Program-made: the position numbers and the translations under genes
Assembly (NCBI RefSeq): GCF_030272615.1
Contig: NC_081414.1
Location: 761,015,148-761,079,147 of the forward strand
Source: Cryptomeria japonica
Taxonomy: Eukaryota > Streptophyta > Pinopsida > Cupressales > Cupressaceae
Direction: 5' to 3'
DNA length: 64,000 bases
The notes under the pieces: generated by a model
The model's input: only the letters and a program-made list of their open reading frames with translations
Told to the model about the DNA's origin: nothing
Databases searched by the model: none
In this document: positions 46,923 to 60,479 of the stretch, piece after piece
Numbering within the stretch: the first letter of the stretch is position 1
Layout: every line of letters starts with the position of its first letter

Positions 46923-48660
46923 ATGGATTCTCATACTAGTGAGCTCCCTATTCCAAACCTCCATTATGGGATTCATGAATCAAACCAAGAGGAAGAGGTA
47001 CTACGAGATCAATCCAATGTATCCCCGTGATTGTCCTCTTTCTTAAAAGATGCATATAACCAAGAGATGATAGGAAAGATAATTAAGACTAATCCAAGTG
47101 CCTTTTTTATGGACCTCATTCAACATGGAGCTAGACTCCCTCCAAACTTTGATACTTCCATCCTCACCACTCTAATGACCAATGTGTTTCTTCACACTAC
47201 CCAACCTATCCTCACTTTTGTTCTCAACTTGTAGTCACATACTTCCATCCCATTAACTGTGACTAATCCAACTACAACTCCACCTGTCACCTCTACATCT
47301 TTAAACAACATGGCCAACTTCATCCACACAATCCTTCCACCTACAAGTACCACACAAATATCCCAACTTCCTAATACTACTTGTACTACTACATATACAT
47401 ATCAATATATTAGTTCTAGCATTCTCCCCACCTCTACTTACCATCCATCTAAGTCTAATCTATATTGATATCATCCCCTTTACCATCAACAACATAATGA
47501 TCCTCAACTTAGAAATTTGGAAAAAGAACTACAATACATGAAAAATCTACTTAATAACCTAAAGGATGGACATCAAAAGAAAGCCTATACGTTTGAAGAA
47601 ATATGTCCATATCCTTTTGATAAATCGATCTTCATGGCACCTTATCCTCCCAACTTTGAGATCCCAAAATTTGTCAAATATAAAGGAGAGGGAGAACCTA
47701 GAGAACATGTCAAGGAATTATTCATATCTTGTCAAGAGGTCTCTTATAGTGATGTCTACCTAAGGAGCCATTTTCCAAAGAGTCTAAGGGGCCCGCCTCT
47801 CACATGGTTCTCCGATTTTCCACATGGATCATCCACTTTATTTCTTGATCTAGATAAAAAAATTGTGGCCCATTATGGTACAACATTGAGAATGATGCAT
47901 CTATGGTGGACATATGCAATACCGAGAAAAGAAATGGAGAAACCTTTGCCAACTTCTTGCAAACATGGCATCACCTTGTTAAGAGATTCCCTTGGGAGAT
48001 TCCCAAGGCATAGCAAGTAGAATTGTTTATTCATAATCTTGTCCCTAAGATGTCTTTCCACTCGTGTGAGATGTCTCAAAGACTATGAATAAGTCACAAA
48101 GAAAGTCTTAGCCTTATAAAGAGAATTAATTGAACAAGGTGTCACTAAACATTATCAAAAGGAGTCCCAAGGTTCATCTTCCAATGCCAAACCGTGGTCA
48201 AACCTAAGTTTTGGGCTAAAAATAAGAATGTGGTGAAATTATGGTGTGAAATATTCCAAACATGTCCAAACAATGCATGTACCATCCAATCCACCTCCCA
48301 AATATAATCCATCTTGCAATCCTCCGTCTCAACAAAATCAAACCAAACCCAGTCCAACATTTCCATCACTCACAAGCCACCACAGTTCAACAATCAAGCA
48401 AAGCGTGAGTACACAAGTCTCACTTAACCTATTGATATTATTTGTCAACAACTATTTAAGGTCAACATGGTTCAATACCATACCACACGACCCTATGATG
48501 AGAATCAACCTAAACCTGCATGAAGTAATGACAATGAATATTGTGAATATCATTGCATTAAAGGTCACAACACTAAAAAGTGTAAGAAATTAAAGAACTA
48601 TACCTAAGACTTAATTGATAGAGGCGAGGTTGAAGTTGAAGGGGCCAAATCAAGTACATC
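46923..48660 (+). pseudogene. gag: Gypsy gag relic
   Basis: ATG at 46,923 (MDSHTSELPIPN). The Gag core at 47,517-48,020 has MAPYPPNFEIPKFVKYKGEG, EHVKELFISCQEVSYSDVYL and WFSDFPHGSSTLFLDL, typical of plant gypsy Gag. A frameshift follows near 47,930. The zinc knuckle near 48,540 is CEYHCIKGHNTKKCKKLK, in the CxxH form. Confidence 0.85.
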
Positions 48661-49439
48661 CAATTAAAATCTCAAGATTTATTAGGTTCCCTTCCCTAAG
48701 CATGATAAAGGAAAAGTCTCATCATCTCATTTTGTGCCTTATGATCATGCCAATACCATATCATCTTTTGACTCCATTGTTGGTCTAATAGAAGTAGTTG
48801 ATGACTATGTTAATATCATTGCCATCAAGGGAGTTGATAATCCTACCACACCCCAAAGAGGGAGAGTTGTTATCCAAAAAACCTCTTCTCCTTTTGTTGA
48901 TTGTAATGTAACCACCCACCATGGGAGGGTCTCTATTTAAGGGGCTCCTCATCCTCCAACACTCCATCCACATCTCATTATAACATCCTCGATCATCTTG
49001 GAAAAAATATTGCACAAATTTACATCCTTGAGCTTCTCATGTCATCACCCATTCATAATAAAATCCTTGAAAAATATTTACTTGAGTCATGTGTCCCCGG
49101 TAATATCAATGCCTCACAATTTCAAGCTTTGATAGGAAACCTCGTTGACCAAAATAACCTTGTCTTCACATCCAAAGATGTTTTTTCCAATGATTCATCT
49201 GCCTTAGTCAAAAAAATAAAAATAAGGATCACAATTCCCCTAGTGAAAATCTCAATGAGATGCTATTGAACAATGAAAAAGTAAAAATAAATGTCGTATG
49301 CAGAGAAACTAAAACATCTATCTTAATTAAAGAAATCAAAATATCTGGAGACTAGTGAAGATCCAAAGAAAACTTTCATTGCTAAAACTCTCAGCACTCA
49401 AGAAAAGTAGAACATCACAACCATTCTCAAAGAAACACA

Positions 49440-50528
49440 AATAAACTTTGCATGCTCATATGTTGACTTGCCAAGTTTGGACCCTAACCTTGTGGTTCAT
49501 CACCTTGTCATCCATCCTCATGCAAAACCCATCAAGAAAAAAGTGAGATAGATGCATCCTCAGATCACTTTATTGGTCAAAGTAGAGGTATAGAAAATGT
49601 TAGACATGGGATTTATTTGACCCATTGACTATCTAGAATGGGTCTCAAATATAGTACCTGTTGGTAAACCAGCATGGGGCATTCAAATTTGCATAAAGTT
49701 TAGATACCTTAACAAAGCATGACCTAAAGATGATTTTCCTTTACCCAACATTGATATAATAGTGAATCTTACAGTAGGACATGAGATGCTTTCCTTGATG
49801 AATGAACTTTTAGGCTACAATTAGATTAAAATTACCGCAAAGGATTATCACAAGATAGCCTTCATGCCCTCTGGGTTAAAGAATGCTGACACCACCTATC
49901 AATGATTCGTAACAACCTTTTTTTATGATATTCTTCATGATATCATGGAAGATTACATAGATGACCTCCTAGGAAAATAAAAAATGAGAGAAGGACATAT
50001 TGCTATGTCAACCAAAAATTTTCAAAGACTTGAGAAATACAAAGTGCACCTCAATCCTAAGAAATGTTCCTTTGGGGTCACTTTTGGAAAATTCTCAGTT
50101 TCAATGTATTAAGATGTGGCATCAAAGTTGACCCCCCAAAGGTAAAAGTTATCATGGAGATGCCACCTCCTAGGAATCTCAAACAACTTTGCAATCTTCA
50201 AGGCAAGATTTAGTACACTACAGATTCATTGCTCAACTCACAAATAAATGTCAACCCTTCACCCACCTACTTCTCAAGGACACAAAAATTCAATGGGATT
50301 GCCTATTTTAGAAAGCATTTAATAAACTCAAAGAGTATCTTGCTTGCTCAACAATCTTAATGCCCTCTTATTTCTAACCAACTGCTACTCTTGTATATAT
50401 CAACTATGATAGTTGCATTGGGGGCACTACTTGCAAATGTTGATGAGCAAGGAAAAGACATAATTAGTCATACTCTCATGTATAATGAGCTCAACTACAC
50501 CCTTATTGAATGGACATGTCTTCCTATG
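49440..50528 (+). pseudogene. Gypsy reverse transcriptase relic
   Basis: Recognisable blocks: VVHHLVIHPHAKPIKKK, GFI-PIDYLEWVSNIVPV, FRYLNKA, DDFPLPNID, KIAFMPSGLKNADTTYQ, and the active-site region DYIDDLL (Y-I-D-D, usual YVDD/YIDD). Several codons are stops, for example at W or Q positions. The frame breaks beyond 50,100. Not functional. Confidence 0.8.
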
Positions 50529-50533
50529 GTCTT

Positions 50534-53461
50534 TGTAGACGTATAAAAATGACCATATTCCTAAATGAATATTTGATGTTCATTTTATTCTCATTCCTCT
50601 ATTTAGTTAAATCTAATTTAATTAAATCACTCACATTCTTCTATTTAATTAAATAAATTATTCAATTTATTTATTTAAATTCACTTGAGCCCTTTGCATC
50701 ATTTAATTGAATAAATCATTTTATTTAATTAAATCCCTTCTCCCTACTTTTTTAATTAAATTTACATTTAATTGAATAGTTTACCCCAATTAAATAAATC
50801 TAATTTATTTAATCCCCAATTTGCAACCAAATTGAAATAAAGCAATTTATTTTAATTAATCCTATTATTCCTCATCCACTTGCATTTTCCTACATCTCCC
50901 ACTTGCATCCTAACCCTATTCCTAATTTCTTCTAGAATCCATCTAATCCTAATCAATTAGCCTAAACCCATCCATTATCCCTTTTCCCTAAATTTGAGGA
51001 GGTCACTTCTCAAATTTGGAGTAAAGTCTTTTAAAGGCATTAAAGCCTTTATGCCTTCAAAAAGCTAACTTGTTGAATACCCCCAAATTTGGAAGGACTC
51101 TTACAAATTTGTCCCCAAAGTCTTCAAACCATTAATGGTTAACTAACCCTTAGTGGCATGGTTAGAGACTTTTTGACTAACTTAACCCTCATCTAACCCA
51201 GGGGTCTCATCAAGCATTCATTGCTTTGACCATGGTTATCCCTTTAACCTTTGCACAAGAGTTTATCCTTTGGGTAAAAGCTTTATCCATTGGATAACCC
51301 TAACCTAACCTTAACCCTTACCTTCTAAGGTAACCATGAGGTCTTCTCAAGCATTTAATTCTTCTTACATCTCCTCTCAAGAAGTCTTATGTTGACAATT
51401 GTCACCATTTCATTGGTGAAAATTGTAAACATGGATTGATAACTTTCAATCCTGACCCTTGATTAACTCCTTCAATCTTGACCTTCCATTGCCCTATTTT
51501 CCCTATAAATAGAGCTCTCATTCCTCCATTTCAAAGATCATCCAAGCTTTTAGTATCTCATTTATGCTCAATTTTATCAATACATCTAGCCTCTTTTTGT
51601 AATAGGAATTAATCTAATAAGCATTTTAGAGTATTTATGTTATCATTAGTGATGCCCTCCTAAATGGCACAAGATTAGTTTATGATCAAAGAACACAAAA
51701 TCACAAGATGTTAGAGTTAATCAATCAAAAACTGAAACAATGAAGGCATTCCAAAAGAGACACTAAAAGAAACATGCTAAATATATCTAATAAATAGAAC
51801 AAATGATCATGGGACATCTCCAACTGCCTCTTAGCATGGCCTTAGCTTCTTCTCCCTTGTTCCTCTCCTCTCCAAGTTCCAAAATAGTGTAGCTCTCAGC
51901 AGCTTTTTGCACTATGGATGCTTATGGAGGATTGAGATTTGTATAATAGCTCCAAATATGAAATGAAAAGCTAATAGTAATGCTAAAATGATGTATTTTA
52001 ACTAAAAAGACAAGATTTAGTTATGCTATGCTAAAATGCTCTCTTAGAATGGCTATAGTCTAAATGCTTACAAGTTTTCAGGATCTGGATTATGAAGGAA
52101 TGGGCTCTATTTATAGGAAAAATGGAGCAATGAATGGCCAGGATTGAATAATTTAATCAAGGGTCAAGCTTGAAAGTTGGGGATCCATGTGCACAATTGG
52201 CACCAATAAAATAATGACAAGTGTCAACACAGGATTGGGTTGAAAGAAGAGGTTGGAGGCATTAAAGGCCTGAGAAGACCTCATGGTTATCTAAAGGCTA
52301 AGGGTCAAGCCTAAATTAGGATTACCTACTGAATTAGGAGTTAATCCCAGGATAAACCTTTGTGCAAATGATTAAGAGATAATCATGGTCAAAGTATTAA
52401 ATGCTTGATGAGACCTTTGTGGTTGGGTAGAGGTTGAGTCAAACAAATGTTTTAACCATGTGGGAGGGTTGAATTAACCATTAATGGTTATTGGAGACTT
52501 TGGGGAATTAAGTGGTTGAAAGTTGGAAGCCTTTAATGGTTTTCAAAGACTTTGGGGTTTTTGGTGGTTGAAGGTTGAAAACCTTCAATGGTTATCCAAG
52601 ACTTTGGGCCATTTGAGAAGTGACTCCATTTTGCTTAGGAATGTGACAATATTTAGGAAATGGTTTAGGCTAATTAGGAAGGGTTTAGAAGAATCTAGAA
52701 GGGGATTAGATTTTGCAAGTGGATTTGGTGGGTGAGGGAAAATAGGATTTTATTGAAATAAAAATTCATTTATTTCAATAATGTGTGCAAGTTGCATTTG
52801 TAGGAAAATGCAAGTGGGGTGGGGATAATGATTTAAATAAATGTTTTATTTAATTTATTTAAAAGAGGAAAAGGAATTTTAATTAAATAAATTGATTTTA
52901 TTTATTTAATTGATTGAAATTTGATTTAATGAATTAATTAAAATAAATTAAATAATTTATTTAATTAATAGAAGAATGTTTGGGGATGAATTAATTAAAT
53001 ATTAATTTAATTAACTGGTGGCTAGTGGATTTTTAATCAAATAAATACGAAATATTCATTTAATTAAAATGGACAGATTTGTGTGACTACAATTAGTTTA
53101 AATCATTAACTAGTATATCATGTTAGGATAGTATTGCTACTAATCTTGTCATCTTATAATCTAGTTTAACTCATTCATAGAATCATTCATAAATAGGATG
53201 CATTTCATGTTAAAATCAATCTAAAGCATCCCTCATTCTTTCATTCGTCATCCCTAAGTCACTTTGCCTAGTGATCTGAGAGCAAAGGCATTGATTTGAG
53301 GGATCTTGTGAGATAGAGAACCATGGAACCTACCTTGGGAATTTGATTCATTCTTCATGACTCCATAACTTGCACCAAGAAGTCCTGTGGGTGTGTAGAC
53401 AAGTCTCTTTGAACAATATTTTCACATTTTAAGTTTCATCAACCCGCTTTTCCTGCACACA
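50534..53461 (+). mobile_element. Solo LTR A (1481 bp) in gypsy pol, TSD GTCTT
   Basis: GTCTT at 50,529-50,533 is repeated at 53,462-53,466. Removing the block rejoins the RT frame (PMVF to SVQKLHH). The LTR starts TGTAGACG and ends GCACACA. It consists of 50,534-51,649 plus 53,097-53,461, separated by another LTR. TATAAATA is at 51,504-51,511. U3 is rich in ATTTAATTAAAT. Confidence 0.85.
51650..53091 (-). mobile_element. Nested solo LTR B (1442 bp), inverted, TSD ATTAG
   Basis: ATTAG occurs at 51,645-51,649 and 53,092-53,096. On the minus strand the block starts TGTAGTCACAC and ends GGGCATCA, with TATAAATA at 52,115-52,108. Its U3 is clearly related to LTR A in reverse orientation, but the R/U5 part differs, so the two are sister families. 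Confidence 0.85.
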
Positions 53462-53466
53462 GTCTT

Positions 53467-54080
53467 TAGTGTCCAAAAACTACACCATTGCATGCTTAAT
53501 CATAAGACTAAGCTTATTATAAAAGTTGACCCACTGAAGTATCTTCTATCCAAAGCCACTCTTACTGGGAGAACAACTAAATAAGTAATGATCTTGAGTG
53601 AGTTGGACATTGAATATGTGGATCGCAAAGCCATTAAAAGGGCAAGTTATTGTAGATTATTTGGCTAATGTACCTCTACAAGAAGACCATCCATTGGTTA
53701 TTGACTTTACTGATGATGCTATCATTACCATCCCACAACCTACCCATTGGAAGCTATACTTTGATGGATCATGCATACAACATAGATTGGGGATAAGCAT
53801 TTATTAGTTACCTCTCAAGGTGATTGTATTCTTGTCATAAAAGATAGGCTTTCAATGTACCAATAATATTGTTGAATATGAAGCTCTCATCATAAGACTT
53901 CACATTGTTATCAAATAGAAAATAACTAATTTACATGTCTATGGGGATTCCCAATTAGTCATCAAACAAGTTAATGATGAGTACTAGACTCATCATGATA
54001 AGCTACTTCCCTATCACCTCATGGCTAAGGATTTTAAGCAACATTTCACCTTTATTCAATTTGAGTAGATTTTCAGGGAA
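53467..54080 (+). pseudogene. Gypsy RT connection and RNase H relic
   Basis: Resumes in frame after LTR A with QKLHHCML and KVDPLKYLLSKATLTGR. It continues with YVDRKAIKGQVIVDYLA, then RNase H blocks KLYFDGSC, NNIVEYEAL and VYGDSQLVIKQVN with interspersed stops. D, E and D of the RNase H core are recognisable. Confidence 0.8.
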
Positions 54081-54419
54081 AATAATAAGGTTGTTGATGC
54101 TATGGATACTATTGGATCTCTCCTATATATGCGTGAAAACAATCATAAGGGTGAATTCCTGGTTGAGAATCTTCTCATCCCATCATATGATGTCCCCGAA
54201 TCTGAAATGGTATACAAAATTGTTGGTCCTGATTCCCCATGGTATCGTGACATATACACCTATCTTTGCCATAACACCCAATCACCTAATATCACTAAAA
54301 CACAATTACAAACCTTCATTTTCCACTCATCCCATTACACTATTCTTGGTGATACCCTATATCAGAGTTTCTTCAATGGAACCCTCTTATGGTATTTAGA
54401 CAAGGAAGAGGCTGAATGA

Positions 54420-55493
54420 GCACTTTGTGAGGTACACAAGGGTATCTATGGAGCGCACTTAAGCAATCTGACTTTGGCTAAAAAGATCCTTCAAATAAGA
54501 TATTATTGGCCTACAATGGAATATGAAGCTTATCACTTTGTGAAGAAATGCTTTCCCTTCCAACAACACAAAGATTTAATTCATGTGCCTTTTCAAGCAT
54601 TGCAACATATTATTACTCCTTGGACCTTCTCACAATGGGAGCTTGATCTCATTGGAAAAATCCATCCCACCTCCTCCAATGGCCATAAATTCATTATTAA
54701 TACCACTAAATATTTTACTAAATGGGTTACAACCATTCCACTCACCTATACTACTAGCAAACAAGTAGTGAAGTTCATCCTGAATTACCTCATATGCCAT
54801 TATGATATTCATAAGGCCATTATTATGATAACATATGACCCTTCAAAAATCAAGATGTGAAGGACCTATGCCAGAAATTTAACATCCAACATCACTTTTC
54901 CACCCCTTATTACCCACAAGGTAACGATCAAGCTAAGGCTTCAAATAAAACCCTTATCAAAAATCTTAAAAAGATAGTTAATGAAGTTCAATTTTGATTG
55001 GCAATTACAACTCAATCTTGTCCTACGGGCTTACCATACCAACATCAGCACACCCACTGACACTACCCCATACTCCCTTGTCTTCATTTTTGAAGTTGTC
55101 CTACCAATTAAGATCGATCTTCTCGTTAAGGGTTTCATAACAAAACATCTTTCTAGATGAGGAATATAGAGCTGCATGACTTCAAGAGCTTCATTTGCTA
55201 GATGAGAGGCACCTCAATGCCTTGAATCACTTGCATGCATATCAAAATTGTCTTCACCTTTAGTACAATAAGAAATTCAGAACCCTTGAATTTGAAATTG
55301 GTGATCTAGTGCTTAAAGAAAACCAGAGAAATATTCAAGATGGAGAAAAGAAAGGAAACTTTGAGAATAATTGGTTAGGGGCTTACATTATCATAGCTAA
55401 GTATGGACTCGGGGCCTATTAGCAAGAAACAAGAAAAGTTGAACCCTTGGATGAGCCCTTGAACATCATCCACCTCGAGAGGTTTTATGCTTG
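54420..55493 (+). pseudogene. Gypsy integrase relic
   Basis: The HHCC zinc domain reads HKGIYGAHLS and ILQIRYYWPTM, but the CxxC is CFPFQQH: the second Cys is Phe. The core has WELDLIGKI (first Asp) and a TYDPSK block where TDNG is usual. FSTPYYPQGNDQAKASNKT is near 54,895 in another frame. The tail retains the FEIGDLVLKEN-like block near 55,285 and ends HLERFYA at 55,493. Confidence 0.8.
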
Positions 55494-57149
55494 AATTCTT
55501 TGGGTATCCTAGTTTTCCAACTACACCAAAAAAATTTTAAAAATGTTGAAAAATTCAAAATGATGAAAAAATACAAAAAAGATTAAAAAATAGTAAAGAG
55601 AAATAAATTCATCCATTAGTGAAAACCACTCTTTGGTGCTATGGGAAAGTACCATGGTAAAAACCTATTTACATGAGCCATGAGTAGTTGACTAGATCTA
55701 CCATCTATTTTGCATTACCCTCATCTCCCTTTTCCACTCGCTAGCCCACCTTTTATACCATTGTCATTTCTTTCCTGCCTCTCATTCATGCTGAAGTATT
55801 TAGTATCAACTTAATGGCATTCATTTCACACATCACTTACCCCTTTTTGTAGTTATTTGCCTTCCCCTCATGTATTCACTCTACAAACTGACCTTTTCAT
55901 CCCAACTCCATCTCCCACCTCCCTTCATGGGATGATGAGCTACTCCAAATCATGAATAAGGATTTGTCCCATCACACTGAGCTTTATCGCATCACACTGA
56001 ACTTCCCACAAAACTGAGCTTACTAGAATTGGGCATACACCAAACATTCATCAACAATGTGTCTCCAAAATCCAACTTGAGTCATCCTTGTTTGCATCCT
56101 TTAACCAACATGACAAATGTTTCACCATTCATATTTTCTTCATCATGCCCATTGAGATGTATCCTTCCTATGCTTGGTCATATAATCAAATCATTGTCCA
56201 AACTCTTGGCAAGAATTCTATTGGCCAAAAGAGTCATTTGCATGTGTTAATCTATTATTTTGATTTTATCTTTTGTCTCATGACTATACCTACTTGGGAC
56301 TACCTAGATATTTCTATATCTTAGTGTGTCTTCATGGGTGTATAGTGGGGCATGGTTTGTGCTTCATGGCATGTTTATGGGTTTTCTTATGAATGGTCCA
56401 ACAAGTCTATCTATAACTATGAATATGTCGACATGATGGTGGTGGTTCTCCTTCGCATATACCCATCAAGTTTGTGTCAAGGGCTTGTGTGCATAAGGAT
56501 GCCACCATACTCTCATGCCTCATATATACTGTCATAGTTATATATGAACTTGCATACACAAGATAACCTTTTGTTTGAGAATCTAGTCCATGCATATGGA
56601 AGATCATTGCATATTGGCTCTTATAACCAATGGTGTTGTCATCCCTTTGCAATATATAAAATAGAATTTCTCTCTACATAAATGCACAACAATCCCATCA
56701 TCTTCATTCATAAGCCTTCCATTCAACCTATTCCATTCATCTCCCTTGAGGCTCTAATTTATTTCCACCTACCCTCCCATTTCTTCCTAATCCTATGTAC
56801 TATGGTTGCACACACAAAAAAATGTATTTTGATCACTTACATACACACACCCCTTGCATCCATTACATGGCATGTAAGCCATTAATTACCCTCCTTTATT
56901 TTCCTATCAAATTTTCCTCACCCATGTAGGTTGCATTTAATAAAATAATAAAATATGCAAAAAACTATGCCTTGGTCAAAAGCACCATGTTCCTTTTCTT
57001 ATGTTGTAGGATGACATTGTGCACTTGTGAAAGCCATTATCTTGTTATAGGTAGGGTTTATACCATTATTTTTGGCATTCGATGTCTTGCATCCATGTTA
57101 GGATCATGTCATGGCATTTGTCTAGACCTGAATAAGTCGCCTTTTCCAT
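55494..57149. other. 3' flank of the gypsy relic, no gene
   Basis: Begins with A-rich sequence (AAAAATTCAAAATGATG) typical of sequence after gypsy pol. No polypurine tract or 3' LTR start could be fixed. Short frames at 56,029-56,885 show no motif. Confidence 0.4.
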
Positions 57150-58840
57150 AAAAAAATATAATCATTAATCACACTATTCCTCCTAGGCCCTCATTTAAGA
57201 AGTCATTTTCATGTAGGGTTCCTTTTTTACATGAATCCTTGATCCACCTCTTACACATTGGTCCTCTAAGTTCCCAAAATTAGTGAGTATAGAATGCTTG
57301 AGACAAGTGTGTGAATCCCTATGAACTACTAGTACTTTGTGCATTTTGTATGAAAATGGGGCAAATTGCTTTGTCCATTTTGTACATCATGCCCATCTAG
57401 CATGAAAGAGGGTTTTAAGGGTTTGTTCCACTTAGGTCACATGTCCTTAGGATTCATTCATATTCATTTAGACTCATACATATCTTCTTTTGGCATATAG
57501 TCCCATCATAAATTCATATTAGATGCATTTTCCATAATGTATTATCTATTATTGCATTTTATCAAAATCTAGAACTCACTCATATGCATATCCATACAAA
57601 TAATTTAAAACACAATAACATCATGTATAAATCCACCCACATAAGTGTGTCCTCCACCTGCATCACAAAATATGTCAGTATCGTCATGCATATCATATAT
57701 CCATTTTATAGGAATAATTGCATATATCATAATCAGTCCATCGTGACAACATCCATCCCACATCACCACATATTAGTCTCATAAACATCACATCACATAC
57801 AACATCATACATGATAGTCATATCATAAACATCCACCCTGCATCCACAAACATTAGTCACATTATAAACATGGCACATCATAATAGATCATAATATCATC
57901 ACGCATAATCATCATCCACATTATAATAAAAAAAATCCATCATAACATGCATCATACATGTCCATGAACATAATGCATAGTCACTGCCAAAATCACACTC
58001 ATCTCATATATATCAAGAATTAATTATAATATGTCAAATCATGGTACATAGAAAAATTCCCATAGGGTCAAAAATTGTTGTGTCCATAATAAAATCCCTA
58101 TCCTACACTCTCCCCATTTGATGGTGCAGAGCCCACCCATCCTAAGCTCTCATCCTGGTAGTGGTGGTCATATCATCGTCATCGTAACTAACCCACCTGA
58201 AGGCTCTGACTTGGTCCTCTTGGATAGTGTACTCTCTACATATGAAGGAACCCTCCAATCTGCTGGCACTACCTAATGGTATAGATCCTAGTAATATTGT
58301 GCCTTGTGATCAACTCACTCTATGTGTACCTATGCAACTAATGCATCATTGAAAACCTTTGAGAGAACCTAAGGTGTCAACATCTATCATGTTGTATCTC
58401 TCTCCCCCCTCAAATGGGTCACAACTACCAATGATCATGCTAACTAAGCTTGTAACCTTTCTAAATTTGTCCTCATCCCCTCCATGTCCTCCACCATAGT
58501 CCCCCTCCTAGCTCTTGTAGGGACTCTTACACAACATCTCTCTCTATCTGATAGGTATCCCTCTCCTAAATGACTGTCTAGTGCAGTCTATACACTAGCT
58601 CTCTCCATTTGCAATCCGTTTGCCCAAGATCTCCCCCACTCCACCTATGTTTGTGTATTATCTCGCTCTACCTATAGTGTGTATGCTCAAGCCCTCTCCC
58701 TGTCCACCTCCACCTCAAGGCTCATGGCCTGTGCGCTCTCTCCTTCTCTCATGCCCTCGACAACTAATCCATCAACCCCTATAGGTGATCATAGGCCTCC
58801 TATGTCATCATCAAATCTCCCCTCGATCTGTCTCTAGATG
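57150..58840 (-). pseudogene. Second copy of the PMD-element 3' half (coiled-coil region)
   Basis: Co-linear with 30,030-31,740 in the same orientation; shared blocks include CCTCCTAGGCCCTCATTT, GAGGGTTTTAAGGGTTTGTT and ACATCACATACAACATCATA. Read on the minus strand from 58,725 to about 58,130, one frame gives a charged, Gln-poor coiled-coil-like protein with 15 stops by eye: 9 TAG, 6 TGA, no TAA. The PMD half is absent. Confidence 0.7.
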
Positions 58841-58849
58841 AAAGATGCC

Positions 58850-60110
58850 AACTAATAATTAGCACACCTTGACAGGTTGGTTTCTATAAAAAAATTTGAC
58901 CAACATGTAGATGTTTTGGGTTTGAAGAGATTTTGAGGATATCTTGCATGTTATTGACTTTTAGAATGTTGCACAAAAGACACAATTCAAATATAAAACT
59001 AAACTAATTCTGAAAAGTGAAAATCAAAACTCCGATTTTTATTACAACAATGCAATTTGAGAAGGATATACAATTTATTTTGCTCAAGGTGCAAATTTGC
59101 ATACCAGGAGTCTTGAGCTTGCCTGGTAGAGCCTCCTTATTTGACTGAACTTCAATACATGCTGATATGGGAGCTCCCAAAGTGTGGAATTAGCTCCAAA
59201 AGACTTTATTGACTCTAAAATGAATTACCAAAAACAATTGAAGAAGAATTATGCAGACTCAAACTGATTTCCAAAACCTTGTCATGAGAAGACACCAAAT
59301 TTGACCTCTTTTTCCCAATAAATTGCACATGTAGCTCAAATGAAATATGGATTCTCTAAAATAACTACTAATCTACCTTAATCCAATCCCAACAATGAAT
59401 TCTCTGGTAAAAGCTGATTCCAAAACCCTCTTGTTTATTTATTTGATCCTCCAGGCTAGCTAGAATGGCATGACCTAGTTGGGAAAGTATGACTAGCCCC
59501 AAATGTGCACAAATTTTACTAAAAATGATCAAATTCCTACCCAGATTTGAATTTCAGAATGATAACCTATTGTAGCTATCATTAAAATTCTAATTTTAGC
59601 TCTCCTTGACCAGATATAAGCATTCTAGGCAAATCGATGTGTTGAAAAGTGAGAGGGATTTCGTCCTATCACCAAGAAATGGAGGTTATCGTCTCTAATT
59701 CCACTCCAGAACTCTCCCAAACTCGCTGTAGACCTGTAGAATATAATATTCTCTCAAAAAATAAATAATTCAATGCCAAAATGATTGTCAAAATCATTTT
59801 TTATTTCAACTCTAACCCTAATTTTGAATTAGGGTTTCATCTCCCCTTTTATTAATAAAATAAATTTATTGTATTTATGCCTCCTTATGAAAATCGAACC
59901 ACAAGGGGCCTCCATCATTTTTGATTTGGCCCCTTCATTATTATAGTAATATTTGCTAAAACACCTAGGTAAGAGGGCCAATGAATTATTATAACTTATT
60001 TCCCCACAAAGTCATTATAATATCACTTTATTATTATTTTATTAAATCCAAACTTAGGAAATATTAATATATTTTCTTATTTATTAATAACATGAGATCC
60101 GGGGTTCAGA
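58850..60110. other. No recognisable gene
   Basis: AT-rich sequence without recognisable motifs or clear repeat ends. Confidence 0.4.
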
Positions 60111-60479
60111 TTGGAATTCCGTTTGAAGTGCTATGATCACTACTAACGACTGAACCCCTGCAGGCTGACTGACAGTTCCTCCTAAAAAATAGGAACTCGT
60201 CCTAAAAAATAGGAACCTTTCTCAAAGTCTCAGAAACTATTCGAGAGGTTCCTACTCAACTCCGTGGTCCCTGCGTGGTCAACCCATTAACTGCTAGTTC
60301 TCCCTAAATAAATATGAGACCTCCCTAAAAAGTAGGAATTGTCATTTGAAAGATCAAAATGGCTCATAGAGCCCCCACAAATCTCTATGCTCCTCAGAAT
60401 GGGTCCCCTAACCATCTGGTTGACCTATGGAAACTCGAGTGAAAGGTCGACCCTCTGCTCATCTCTTGTCGCCTAGAAA

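Larger units (their letters stand above)
46923..55493 (+). mobile_element. Decayed Ty3/gypsy gag-pol internal region, split by nested solo LTRs
   Basis: In order: gag (46,923-48,660), a protease-region linker (about 48,950-49,220), reverse transcriptase (49,440-50,528), an inserted block of nested LTRs with one TSD copy (50,534-53,466), RT/RNase H (53,467-54,080) and integrase (54,420-55,493). The order RT-RNase H-integrase defines Ty3/gypsy. Sequence style suggests the Tat/Athila branch, which is inference. Stops and frameshifts occur throughout. Confidence 0.85.

Noticed and set aside
58130-58725. Reassigned genetic code (TAG read as Gln)
   Set aside because: TGA stops are also frequent in the same frame, and the intact host CCCH gene and the intact gag frame show no internal TAG. 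Mutational decay explains the pattern.
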